Under the pieces are notes generated by a model. That model was given only the letters and a program-made list of their open reading frames with translations. It was not told the origin of the DNA and searched no databases. Shown piece after piece: positions 1-8,110 of a stretch of 64,000 nt of DNA. The translations under genes and the position numbers were made by a program. Positions within the stretch are counted from its first letter, which is position 1, and every line of letters begins with the position of its first letter. This DNA comes from TMED88 sp964515335 (GTDB lineage Bacteria; Myxococcota_A; UBA9160; UBA4427): positions 19,769 to 83,768 of the forward strand of contig CAZETS010000013.1 in the NCBI GenBank assembly GCA_964515335.1, given 5' to 3'.

Positions 1-1263
1 CCGGTCGCGGCGAGCGCCTACGCGCTGCTGCGCGACGGGGAAGCGCGGGTCCGGCGCGTGGTGCTGCTGGGGCCGGCTCACCGGGTGCCGGTGCGCGGCC
101 TCGCGGCCTCGGGGGCCGATGCTTTCGAGACGCCGCTGGGCGTCGTGCCGCTCGACCGCGAGGGCCTGGAGGCGCTTCGCGACCTCCCGCAGGTGGTGGT
201 CTCCGACGAGGCGCACGCCGCCGAGCACAGCCTGGAGGTCCAGCTGCCGTTCCTGCAGCGGGTGCTCGGCGACTTCGTGCTGCTTCCGCTCGTCGTGGGC
301 GACGCGAGCGACGAGGAGGTCGCCGAGGCGCTCGAGCGCGTCTGGGGCGGCGACGAGACGCTGATCCTGATCAGCTCCGATCTGAGCCACTACCACGACT
401 ACGCGACCGCGCGCAGCCTGGATGCCGCTACCTGCCGCGCCATCGAGCGCCTGGACGCCGCCGCGGTCGACTGGGAGTCGGCCTGCGGGCGGGTGCCGGT
501 GCGGGGGCTCCTGGGTGCGGCCCGGCGTCACGGACTCGAGCCGCGCACCCTCGACCTGCGCAGCTCGGGCGACACGGCGGGCGACCGGGACCGCGTCGTC
601 GGCTACGGGGCCTGGGCGTTCGAGCTGTCCGGCGAAGAGGCGGCCGACGCCGAGGCCGACCAGACAGACGGGGCCGAAGCGCTCCACGCCGCCGCCGCCC
701 GCGAGCTGTTCGCGATCGCCCGGCGGGCCATCGAGCAGGGGCTCGACACGGGCGGCGAGCCCGCCGTCCACCTCGACGCCGTCCCGCGCCCGCTGCGCGC
801 TCCGGGTGCCAGCTTCGTCACCCTGCGCAGCCCCGACGGCGAGCTTCGCGGCTGCATCGGCAGCCTCGAGGCCGAGCGGCCGCTGGCGGCCGACGTCGCC
901 CGCAATGCCTTCGCGTCGGCCTTCCGCGATCCGCGCATGACGCCGATCGCGCGGGACGAGCTGGCCGATCTCCACATCGAGATCTCGATCCTGACACCCC
1001 GGCAGGAGATCCCCGCCCGCTCCCTCGACGAGCTGATCGCTGCGTTGCGGCCGGGCGAGGACGGTCTGGTGCTCGAGGACGCGGGGCGCAGGGGGACGCT
1101 GCTGCCCCAGGTCTGGAGTCAGCTCCCGCAGGCGCGCGACTTCGCGGGGACGGTCTGGCGCAAGGCCGGGCTTCCCGAGCAGCACTGGTCGCCCACCGCC
1201 CGCGCCTGGCGGTATACGGTGCGCCGGCTCGACGAGCAGGACGCCGGAGGCGAGCCGTCGTGA
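1..1263 (+). CDS. AmmeMemoRadiSam protein B-A fusion (MEMO + AMMECR1), 5' truncated
   Basis: The reading frame is open from base 1, so the true start lies upstream of the window. The visible first half is a MEMO domain: GPAH (His at visible codon 27), EHSLEVQLPFL (His at codon 76) and ISSDLSHY (codons 124-131) are its conserved histidine-bearing motifs. The second half, from about codon 222, is an AMMECR1 domain with its hallmark LRGCIG at codons 282-287. In many prokaryotes these are separate proteins encoded with a radical SAM enzyme (the AmmeMemoRadiSam set), whose biochemical role is unsettled; here A and B are fused. The TGA stop overlaps the GTG start of the ferredoxin gene, so the two are probably co-translated. 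The radical SAM partner is not visible and may lie upstream. Confidence 0.9.
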   Translation, partial: PVAASAYALLRDGEARVRRVVLLGPAHRVPVRGLAASGADAFETPLGVVPLDREGLEALRDLPQVVVSDEAHAAEHSLEVQLPFLQRVLGDFVLLPLVVGDASDEEVAEALERVWGGDETLILISSDLSHYHDYATARSLDAATCRAIERLDAAAVDWESACGRVPVRGLLGAARRHGLEPRTLDLRSSGDTAGDRDRVVGYGAWAFELSGEEAADAEADQTDGAEALHAAAARELFAIARRAIEQGLDTGGEPAVHLDAVPRPLRAPGASFVTLRSPDGELRGCIGSLEAERPLAADVARNAFASAFRDPRMTPIARDELADLHIEISILTPRQEIPARSLDELIAALRPGEDGLVLEDAGRRGTLLPQVWSQLPQARDFAGTVWRKAGLPEQHWSPTARAWRYTVRRLDEQDAGGEPS

Positions 1264-1541
1264 GTGCGCGCCGGCTCTTCATCGTGCTCGACGAGCAGGT
1301 CCACGAGATCGACGCCCTGCCGGGTGAGACGATCTTTCGCGCCGCGCACCGCAACGGGCTCGCGCAGCCGTTCTCGTGCGTGAGCGGCTACTGCGGGGAG
1401 TGCGCGGCCACGCTCGAGACCGGGGAGGTCGAGATGCGCGAGAACCGCGCCCTGTCCGAGAAGCAGCTCGGCCGCGGGCTGATCCTCACCTGCCAGTCGG
1501 TGCCGAGCACGGACGTCTGTCGCGTGCGCTTCGGCGACTGA
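1260..1541 (+). CDS. Plant-type 2Fe-2S ferredoxin
   Basis: This 93-residue protein has the ferredoxin cluster pattern C-x4-C-x2-C (CVSGYCGEC, about residues 40-48) and a distal fourth cysteine in LTCQ near residue 78, which together bind one 2Fe-2S cluster. The fold is small, soluble and beta-grasp; its role is single-electron transfer. The GTG start lies within the stop of the MEMO-AMMECR1 gene (GTGA overlap), which argues for coupled translation. The partner could be the radical SAM enzyme expected with MEMO/AMMECR1 or the Mo hydroxylase downstream; both are inference. Family assignment is secure, partner assignment is not. Confidence 0.88.
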   Translation: MSARRLFIVLDEQVHEIDALPGETIFRAAHRNGLAQPFSCVSGYCGECAATLETGEVEMRENRALSEKQLGRGLILTCQSVPSTDVCRVRFGD

Positions 1542-1668
1542 GCGTCCGGCAGCGCGGCAGCGCGGGGCATCCCGAATCCGTATGCTGGTCGGTCCCGCCG
1601 GACGGTCCGCGCAGTCCCGGGGCGCTGCATCGGCACCGCGCGGCACGACCCGGAGCGACCAAGGCGAC

Positions 1669-2538
1669 ATGGAGTACGCGGCCCCCACCTGCGTCGAGGA
1701 CGCGATCGGTCTGCTCGGCGCGGCCGGCGACGGCGGACGCGCGCTCGCCGGCGGCACCGACCTGCTCGTGCAGCTGCGCACCGGTGTGCGTCGTCCCGAA
1801 ACCGTCGTCGACCTGAAGCACATCCCCGAGCTGCGGCGCATCGAGTGCGACGACGGCGGCTTCCGGATCGGCGCCGCGGTGTCCGGCGCCGAACTCGGCG
1901 AGCACGCCGAGCTGCGTGCGGCCTGGCCCGGCGTCGTCGAGGCGGCGTGCCTGATCGGCTCCACCCAGATACAGGGCCGCGCGAGCCTCGGCGGCAACCT
2001 CTGCAACGCCTCGCCCGCGGCGGACAGCGTGCCGGCCCTGATCGCGGCGGACGCGGTCTGCACGGTGGCCGGCCCCGACGGGCGCCGCGAGGTGGCGGTC
2101 GAGGACGTGGTGGTGGGCCCCGGCGAGACGTCGCTCGGTCGCGGCGAGATCGTGACCGAATTCCGGCTGCCCGCGCCGCCGCCGCGCTCGGGCGACGCCT
2201 ATCTGCGGATGATTCCGCGCAGCGAAATGGACATCGCGATCGCCGGGGCGGGCGTGGCCCTCGCCCTCGACGACGCCGGCGTGTGTACGGCGTGCCGCAT
2301 CGGGCTCGGCGCGGTGGCGCCGCGACCGCTGCTCGCGGACGCGGCCGCCGCTGAGCTGATCGGCCGGGCGCCGGACGCCGACGCGCTCGCCCGGCTCGCG
2401 GACGCGGCGAGCGCGGCCACCGACCCCATCGACGACAAGCGCGGCACGCGCGTCTACCGCCAGCGCGTCGTCGGCGTACTGGCCCGCCGCGCGGCCGAGA
2501 CGGCCCTCGCCCGGGCGCGCGAGCGCGCGGCCGCCTGA
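1669..2538 (+). CDS. Molybdenum hydroxylase FAD-binding (medium) subunit, CoxM-like
   Basis: This 289-residue protein matches the FAD-binding subunit of the xanthine dehydrogenase/CO dehydrogenase family. AGGTDLLVQLR near residues 26-36 and the RASLGGNLCNASPAADS segment around residues 105-121 are the two flavin-contacting motifs. The C-terminal part fits the CO-dehydrogenase flavoprotein C-domain. The subunit takes electrons from the 2Fe-2S subunit and passes them to an acceptor. I chose the ATG at 1669 because the family begins at this point (MEYAAP); an upstream in-frame start at 1582 would add an unconserved arginine-rich stretch. It is the first gene of a three-subunit operon with the two genes downstream. 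Confidence 0.9.
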   Translation: MEYAAPTCVEDAIGLLGAAGDGGRALAGGTDLLVQLRTGVRRPETVVDLKHIPELRRIECDDGGFRIGAAVSGAELGEHAELRAAWPGVVEAACLIGSTQIQGRASLGGNLCNASPAADSVPALIAADAVCTVAGPDGRREVAVEDVVVGPGETSLGRGEIVTEFRLPAPPPRSGDAYLRMIPRSEMDIAIAGAGVALALDDAGVCTACRIGLGAVAPRPLLADAAAAELIGRAPDADALARLADAASAATDPIDDKRGTRVYRQRVVGVLARRAAETALARARERAAA

Positions 2539-2566
2539 GTCGCAGCGAGCCTCACAGGAGAAGCCG

Positions 2567-3049
2567 TTGAGCAAGCGACACGTCACGACCACCATCGACG
2601 GAGAGCTCTGCGAGTTCCTCTGCGAGGACCACCAGACGCTGCTCGAGGTGCTGCGCGACGTGCTGTTCAAGACGGGCACCAAGGAGGGCTGCGGGACCGG
2701 CGACTGCGGGGCCTGCAGCGTGATGGTCGACGGCCGGCTCGTCTGCAGCTGCCTGATGCTCGCCGCCGAGGCCGAGGGCCGCGAGGTCGACACCGTCGAG
2801 GGCATGGCGGACGGCGACCGGCTGCATCCCCTGCAGAAGCACTTCCTCGAGGCGGCGGCGCTTCAGTGCGGCGTGTGCACGCCCGGCTTCCTGGTGGCGG
2901 CCCGGGCGCTGCTCGAACGCGACTCCGACCCGAGCGAGCGGGACGTGCGCTTCTGGCTGGCCGGCAACCTGTGTCGCTGCACCGGCTACGACAAGATCGT
3001 GCGGGCGGTCCTGGACGCGGCCGCCGAGATGCGGGGAGCGGGCGCATGA
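2567..3049 (+). CDS. Molybdenum hydroxylase 2Fe-2S (small) subunit, CoxS-like
   Basis: This 160-residue protein carries two 2Fe-2S cluster domains in the order typical of the family. The N-terminal plant-type cluster uses GCGTGDCGACS plus a later cysteine (about residues 43-65), and the C-terminal four-helix domain uses QCGVCTPG and NLCRCTGY. It relays electrons from the Mo centre to FAD. The start is TTG at 2567, supported by AGGAG at 2556-2560 with a six-base spacer. Its TGA overlaps the ATG of the large subunit (ATGA), so subunit stoichiometry is likely set by translational coupling. Confidence 0.93.
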   Translation: MSKRHVTTTIDGELCEFLCEDHQTLLEVLRDVLFKTGTKEGCGTGDCGACSVMVDGRLVCSCLMLAAEAEGREVDTVEGMADGDRLHPLQKHFLEAAALQCGVCTPGFLVAARALLERDSDPSERDVRFWLAGNLCRCTGYDKIVRAVLDAAAEMRGAGA

Positions 3050-5310
3050 GCGACGGAAATGGCGCAGAGCAGAAGCTTCGTTGGGTAGGCACTCGGCCGG
3101 TGCGGCCGGACGGCGTCGACAAGGTGACCGGGCGCGCCCGGTACGGGGCCGATTTCGCGTTGCCCGACATGCTGTGGGCCAGGGTGCTTCGCAGCCCGCA
3201 CACGCATGCACGCATCCTGAGCATCGACACCAGCCGGGCGCTTGCCCTCGACGGCGTGAAGGCCGTCGTCACCGGCGACGACCTGCCGGAGATTCCCTCC
3301 GAGGAGGCCTTCCTCGGCGAGCAGCCGACCGACTTCCGGATGCTCTCGCAGAACGTGATCGCCCGCGGCAAGGTGCTGTACGACGGGCACGCCGTCGCCG
3401 CCGTCGCGGCCACCACGCCTGCCGTCGCCGAGCGGGCCCTCGAGCTGATCGAGGTCGAGTACGAGCCGCTTCCGTACGTGCTCGACATCGCCTCGGCGAC
3501 CGCCGACGGCGCGCCGATCCTCCACGACGACCTGCGCGACCGGAAGGGCAACAGGCGGCCGCCTTCCAACGTGGCGAGCACGACGGAGATGGGGCACGGC
3601 GAGCCCGAGGAAGGCTTCGCGCGGGCCGACCTGGTGGTCGAGCGCGAGTTCACCACCCAGGCCGTCCACCAGGGCTACATCGAGCCGCACGCGTGCCTCG
3701 CGGAGGCGACTGCCGACGGTCGCGTCACGATCTGGAGCAGCTCGCAGGGGCATTTCATGGTGCGCGGCTACACGGCGAAGCTGCTCGGCCTCGAGCTCTC
3801 GCAGGTGCGTGCCGTGCCGGCCGAGATCGGCGGCGGCTTCGGGGGCAAGACCACGGTCTACGTCGAGCCCCTCGCCGCGGCCCTGTCGCAGCGTGCGGGG
3901 CGTCCCGTCAAGCTCGTGATGTCGCGCGAGGAGGTGTTCCGCGCGACGGGACCGGCTTCGGCGACGCGCATGCGCGTCAAGATCGGTGCGACGCGCGATG
4001 GCAAGTTCACCGCCGCGGAGGCCTGGCTGGACTTCGAGGCGGGCGCCTTCCCGGGCTCGCCGGTGGGCGCCGCGTCGATGACGGTCTTCGCCCTCTACGC
4101 CCTCGAGCACGTGCGCTCGAACGGGCGCGACATCGTGGTCAACAAGCCGAAGGCCGCGGCGTATCGGGCGCCCGGCGCGCCGATGGCCGCGTATGCGGTG
4201 GAGACGGTGATCGACGAGATCGCCGAGCAGCTCGAGATCGATCCGGTCGATCTCCGGCTTCGCAACGCCGCGCAAGAGGGCGTGCAGTCTTCGTTCGGTC
4301 CGCGCTACCGGCGCATCGGGCTCGTCGAGACCCTCGAGGCCACGAAGGCGCACCCCCACTACTCGGCGCCGCTCGGTCCGAACCAGGGTCGCGGTGTCGC
4401 GGCGGGCATGTGGTTCAACGCCGGCATGCAGTCGTCGGCGGGCGTGCTCGTCAACGAAGACGGCACGGTGTCGGTGATCTCCAGCAATCCCGACATCGGA
4501 GGCTCGCGCGCCTCGCTCGCGATGATGGCCGCCGAGGAGCTCGGCATCGATTACGCAAGCATCGGCGTGCTCGTCGCCGACACGAGCTCGATCGGCTTCA
4601 GCGACCTCACCGGCGGCAGCCGGGTGACCTTCGCGACCGGCAAGGCGGTGATCGAGGCCGCTCGCGAGGTGATCGCGCAGCTGCGCGAGCGCGCCGCGAA
4701 GATCTGGGACGTCGACGTCGAGCGCGTGGTCTGGAGCGACGGCGCGGCGACGCTGACAGGAGGCGAGGACGAGGCGCCGCTCTCGCTGGCCGACATCGCG
4801 CGCCGGGCCGGCAAGACGGGCGGGCCGATCCAGTCGAACGTCTCGCTCAACGCGCGCGGCGTCGGCATGGCGTTCGGCGTGCACATCTGCGACGTCGAGA
4901 TCGACCGCGAAACCGGCAAGGTCGACGTGATCCGCTACACGGTGCTGCAGGACGCCGGGCGCGCCATCCATCCGAGCTACGTCGAAGGGCAGATGCAGGG
5001 CGGCGCCGCCCAGGGCATCGGCTGGGCGCTCAACGAGGAGTGCGTGTTCGACGAGAAGGGGCGTCTGGAGAACCCGGGCTTCCTCGACTACCGGATGCCC
5101 GTGGCCTCGGACCTGCCGATGATCGACACCGTGATCGTCGAGGTGCCGAACCCCGCGCACCCATACGGGGTGCGCGGCGTCGGCGAGGTGCCGATCGTGC
5201 CGCCCATCGCCGCGGTCGTGAACGCCGTGTACGCGGCGACGGGCGTGCGCTTCCGCGACGTCCCGCTGTCGCCGCCGCGCGTGCTCGCGGGCCTCGACGA
5301 GGCCTCGTAG
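3046..5310 (+). CDS. Molybdenum hydroxylase large (Mo-cofactor) subunit
   Basis: This 754-residue catalytic subunit belongs to the xanthine dehydrogenase/aldehyde oxidase/CoxL family. Visible landmarks are the N-terminal domain opening (VDKVTGRARYGADF), the pterin-contacting GGGFGGK at 262-268, the active-site loop AYRAPGAP at 372-379 and the catalytic glutamate in GVGEVP (Glu714). The loop is neither AYxCSFR (form I CO dehydrogenase) nor AYRGAGR (form II), so CO oxidation is unlikely; hydroxylation of a purine-like, aldehyde or other aromatic substrate is possible but not determinable. ATG at 3046 is chosen because it overlaps the small-subunit stop and opens the conserved domain. The next gene is a MoaD/ThiS-like protein 16 bases on. 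Confidence 0.92.
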   Translation: MSDGNGAEQKLRWVGTRPVRPDGVDKVTGRARYGADFALPDMLWARVLRSPHTHARILSIDTSRALALDGVKAVVTGDDLPEIPSEEAFLGEQPTDFRMLSQNVIARGKVLYDGHAVAAVAATTPAVAERALELIEVEYEPLPYVLDIASATADGAPILHDDLRDRKGNRRPPSNVASTTEMGHGEPEEGFARADLVVEREFTTQAVHQGYIEPHACLAEATADGRVTIWSSSQGHFMVRGYTAKLLGLELSQVRAVPAEIGGGFGGKTTVYVEPLAAALSQRAGRPVKLVMSREEVFRATGPASATRMRVKIGATRDGKFTAAEAWLDFEAGAFPGSPVGAASMTVFALYALEHVRSNGRDIVVNKPKAAAYRAPGAPMAAYAVETVIDEIAEQLEIDPVDLRLRNAAQEGVQSSFGPRYRRIGLVETLEATKAHPHYSAPLGPNQGRGVAAGMWFNAGMQSSAGVLVNEDGTVSVISSNPDIGGSRASLAMMAAEELGIDYASIGVLVADTSSIGFSDLTGGSRVTFATGKAVIEAAREVIAQLRERAAKIWDVDVERVVWSDGAATLTGGEDEAPLSLADIARRAGKTGGPIQSNVSLNARGVGMAFGVHICDVEIDRETGKVDVIRYTVLQDAGRAIHPSYVEGQMQGGAAQGIGWALNEECVFDEKGRLENPGFLDYRMPVASDLPMIDTVIVEVPNPAHPYGVRGVGEVPIVPPIAAVVNAVYAATGVRFRDVPLSPPRVLAGLDEAS

Positions 5311-5326
5311 GCGGCGGCGGTTCGTC

Positions 5327-5572
5327 GTGGCACACGTCGTGCTGCCCCGGTCGATGGCCGAGCACACCGGTGGCGTGCTCGAAGCGGACGTCGTCGGCGC
5401 GACCGTGCGCGAGCTGATCGCGGCCCTCGATGCGCGCTTTCCCGGCGTGGGCGAGCTGCTGTCGGGCCGCATGGCGGTGGCGATCGACGGCGAGATCGTG
5501 GGCGATCCGTATCTCGAGCGCGTCGCTCCGCAGAGCGAGGTGCACTTCCTGCCGCCGGTGGGCGGAGGCTAG
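5327..5572 (+). CDS. MoaD/ThiS-family beta-grasp protein
   Basis: This 81-residue protein has the beta-grasp length and pattern of MoaD/ThiS sulfur carriers, including the V-R-E-L-I-A-A-L helix and a C-terminal PPVGGG ending in the diglycine that is adenylated and thiocarboxylated in this family. It starts with GTG at 5327, 16 bases after the Mo subunit, and is probably the last gene of that operon. MoaD supplies sulfur for molybdopterin; a dedicated copy could serve this enzyme's cofactor. Other MoaD-like proteins serve tungsten enzymes or other sulfur transfers. Its stop shares the palindrome CTAG with the stop of the convergent oxidoreductase gene. Confidence 0.82.
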   Translation: MAHVVLPRSMAEHTGGVLEADVVGATVRELIAALDARFPGVGELLSGRMAVAIDGEIVGDPYLERVAPQSEVHFLPPVGGG

Positions 5573-6582
5573 GCGGGCGCGGCCGGTGGCGCCGCGCTGG
5601 CGACCTCCACCACCACCTTCCCCGCCGTACCGCGATCCGCCAGGCTCGCGATGGCGCCCGGCACTTCCTCCATCGCTACCCGCGCGTCGATCAGGGGGCG
5701 GATGGCGCCCCTCGCGTAGAGATCGAGCAGCTCGTCGTGGACGCGATCGAGGAACGGCCTGTCGCGGTGGCTGTACTCGCCCATGTAGACGCCCACCAGC
5801 GAATAGTTGCGGAAGAGCAGCTGGTTGATCGGCGCGGCCGTCATCTCGCCGCCCGCGAAGCCGATCACCAGGATGCGCCCCTCCCAGGCCACGCACTTGC
5901 GCGACGCCTCGAAGACCCGGCCGCCCACCGGGTCGTAGACGACGTCGGCCCCCTGGCCGGCCGTGGCCTCGCGCACCGCCGGCACGAAGTCCTCCGCGCG
6001 ATAGTCGATGGCCACGTCGGCTCCTAGCTCGCGGCAGATCGCGACCTTCTCCGGCCCGCCCGCGGTCGCGATCACCCGGGCGCCGGCCGCCTTGCCGAGC
6101 TGGATCGCCGCCGAGCCGACGCCGCCGGCGCCGGCATGCACGAGGAGCGTCTCGCCGGCTTGCAGGCCGCCGCGCCGGTGCAGGGCGACGTGTCCGGTCT
6201 GGAAGGGAATCAGCATCGCGGCGGCGTCGACGTCGGGCAGTGTGTCGGGAATCGCGTAGCAGTTGCGCGCGTCGGCGAGCGCGTACTCGGCGAGGCCGCC
6301 GTCGGGCAGCGCGGGCACGCCCATCACCCGCGTGCCCGGCGCAATGCCCGCCTCCGGTCCCGCCGCTACGACCTCACCCGCGACCTCGAGGCCGGGCGTG
6401 AAGGGGAGCTCGGGCCTCAGCTGGTAGGTGCCGCGGCAGAGCATGTCGTCGCCGAAGTTGAGCGCCGCCGCGCACACGCGGATTCGTACCTGGTCGCGCG
6501 CGGGTTCGGGCAGGGCGACGCCGTCCTCGAGAACGAGCGCGTCCACCGGGGCGCCGTGGGTGGGCACACGCCACGCCCTCAT
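5569..6582 (-). CDS. Zinc-free medium-chain oxidoreductase, NADPH:quinone oxidoreductase-like
   Basis: This 337-residue protein is an MDR/quinone-oxidoreductase family member. It has an N-terminal GroES-like domain (CAAALNFGDDMLCRG, FTPGLEVAGEVVA) and a Rossmann domain with HAGAGGVGSAAIQL for NADPH. The cysteine and histidine zinc ligands of alcohol dehydrogenases are absent. The likely reaction is NADPH-dependent reduction of a quinone or an enoyl compound. The C-terminus ends in an alanine/proline-rich tail. Its start is 31 bases from the stop of the co-directional CoA-transferase gene, so the two may form a small operon. Confidence 0.88.
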   Translation of the reverse strand: MRAWRVPTHGAPVDALVLEDGVALPEPARDQVRIRVCAAALNFGDDMLCRGTYQLRPELPFTPGLEVAGEVVAAGPEAGIAPGTRVMGVPALPDGGLAEYALADARNCYAIPDTLPDVDAAAMLIPFQTGHVALHRRGGLQAGETLLVHAGAGGVGSAAIQLGKAAGARVIATAGGPEKVAICRELGADVAIDYRAEDFVPAVREATAGQGADVVYDPVGGRVFEASRKCVAWEGRILVIGFAGGEMTAAPINQLLFRNYSLVGVYMGEYSHRDRPFLDRVHDELLDLYARGAIRPLIDARVAMEEVPGAIASLADRGTAGKVVVEVASAAPPAAPA

Positions 6583-6613
6583 CGAAACGGCCCGTTTCGC
6601 CGGCCCCGCTCGT

Positions 6614-7804
6614 TCAAGCGACCACGCCCTGCTCGCGGTGCCGGGCGATCTCGTCCGCCGAGCAGCCGGCGAGGCGGAGGATCTCGTCGGTGTGCTCGCC
6701 GAGCAGCGGCGGCCGGCGGGGCTCGACGGCGGGGCTTCCCGCGAGCCGTGCCGGCGGCCGGAGCACGCGAACGCGCGCGGCGGGATCCTCGATGATCCGC
6801 ACCACCTCGCTGTGCACGACCTGCTCGTCCTCGAGGAAGGCGTCGAGGTCGTTCACGGGCGCGAAGGGGGCGCCCGCGGCGCGAAGTCCGGCGATCAGCT
6901 CGCGTGTCGGACGATCGCGAAACTCCTCCAGCAGGATCTCGAGCAGCGCGTCGATGTGCCGGAAGCGGCCGACCAGGCTGGCGAAGCGAGCGTCCTCGCG
7001 CAGGTCGTCGCGACCGAGCACCTCGCACAGCCCCCGGAACTGATCGTCCTGCACCACCATGCCGACGACGTGCCCGTCCGCGGTGGGATAGACGCGAAAC
7101 AAGTCGAAGGGCGGAGTGCGCTCGTCCGAGTCGGGAAACGACACCGAGCCCATCAGCTCGGGCAGGATGAATGCCGCGTAGGCGTCGAGCATGGGGACGT
7201 CTACCCGCTGTCCGCCGGCGTCGTGGCGCTCGCGGGCGAGCAGGGCCGCGAGCGTGGCCGAGAGCGCCGTCATGCCGGCCGCCTTGTCGGCCACCACGGA
7301 GCGGAACATCTGGGGCGCTCCGGCTCCGCCCTGGGCCGGCATCATGCCGGCGAGTCCCTGCACGACGTGATCGTAGGCGGGCAGCGGGGCGTAGGGCCCG
7401 TCGGGCCCGAAGCCGCTGATCGAGACGTAGACGAGCCGCGGATTCACTCCGGCCAGGGTCTCGTAGCCGATGCCGAGTCGTTCCATCACGTCGGGCCGGA
7501 AGTTCTCCACCACCACGTCGGCCTCGCGGGCGAGCCGCAACACCAGCTCGCGTCCGCCTGCAGACTTGAGGTCGAGGGCGATGCTCCGCTTGTTGCGATT
7601 CATCTGGCTGAAGAAGCCGGAGAGGCCGGCGTGGAACGGCCCGCTCGTCGAGCGCGACATGTCACCCATCAGCCCTTCGAGCTTGATGACGTCCGCCCCG
7701 TAGTCTCCCAGCGCCTGGGTGCAGAACGGGCCGGAGACGACGGTGGTGAAGTCGAGGACGCGCAGCCCCTCGCACGGGGCCCGGCGCTCCGGAGATGCGG
7801 GCAT
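6614..7804 (-). CDS. CaiB/BaiF-type CoA-transferase
   Basis: This 396-residue protein is a family III CoA-transferase. The start (LRVLDFTTVVSGPFCTQALGDYGADVIKLE) and the central SGFGPDGPYAPLPAYDHVVQG are family signatures, and the conserved aspartate that forms the acyl-anhydride intermediate is expected in the MGDMSRS-to-NKRSIALDLK region. It moves CoA between carboxylic acids, usually to activate a substrate for degradation. Length is normal for the family. It lies upstream of the quinone-oxidoreductase-like gene on the same strand and diverges from the secreted protein at 8111. The substrate is unknown. Confidence 0.9.
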   Translation of the reverse strand: MPASPERRAPCEGLRVLDFTTVVSGPFCTQALGDYGADVIKLEGLMGDMSRSTSGPFHAGLSGFFSQMNRNKRSIALDLKSAGGRELVLRLAREADVVVENFRPDVMERLGIGYETLAGVNPRLVYVSISGFGPDGPYAPLPAYDHVVQGLAGMMPAQGGAGAPQMFRSVVADKAAGMTALSATLAALLARERHDAGGQRVDVPMLDAYAAFILPELMGSVSFPDSDERTPPFDLFRVYPTADGHVVGMVVQDDQFRGLCEVLGRDDLREDARFASLVGRFRHIDALLEILLEEFRDRPTRELIAGLRAAGAPFAPVNDLDAFLEDEQVVHSEVVRIIEDPAARVRVLRPPARLAGSPAVEPRRPPLLGEHTDEILRLAGCSADEIARHREQGVVA

Positions 7805-8110
7805 CCGGTCAGATTAGCGTCGGTGGGCCGCCTCGCCGCCGCAGCAGGTCTGCGATGACGCGTGTTGGTCAGCGGACGAGAGGCTTCGTGCGCAAGCCGA
7901 CCCTGCTTTCGTTCGCCGCATCGACATGCACGGCACGCCGTTTTGTCCACGGCACGATGATCGCGGCCCGGTCGCATGGGACGGTCCGGGTTCGAAGGCA
8001 TAACCGGCTGATTCGCAAAGGCAAAGCCCATCGCTGCAGCGCCGCCGCGGGGCCCCGATCCCCAGACCGCCTACCCTTGTCCGGGAGCGTGAACGGTGAG
8101 GAGGTGACCC
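7805..8110. other. Divergent intergenic region with no gene seen
   Basis: About 300 bases separate two divergently transcribed genes and must hold both promoters. GC content drops visibly around 7900-8020. A GTTCGAA at 7989-7995 recalls a tRNA T-loop, but no flanking stems pair. I see no convincing -35/-10 pair, repeat or RNA gene. Confidence 0.4.
8099..8104 (+). promoter_or_regulatory. Consensus Shine-Dalgarno fixing a GTG start
   Basis: AGGAGG, extended to AGGAGGTGA, is a full complement to the 16S rRNA 3' end and sits six bases before GTG at 8111. It decides the start of the secreted protein and predicts strong translation. Confidence 0.8.

Noticed and set aside
2986..5472. Very long open frame on the minus strand opposite the Mo subunit gene
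   Set aside because: It is rich in Arg, His and Ala with no recognisable motif, and arises because stop codons are rare in GC-rich antisense frames. The plus-strand gene has full family motifs.
7978..8005. GTTCGAA resembling a tRNA T-loop
   Set aside because: The flanking bases do not form a T-stem, and no anticodon arm or acceptor stem can be drawn.
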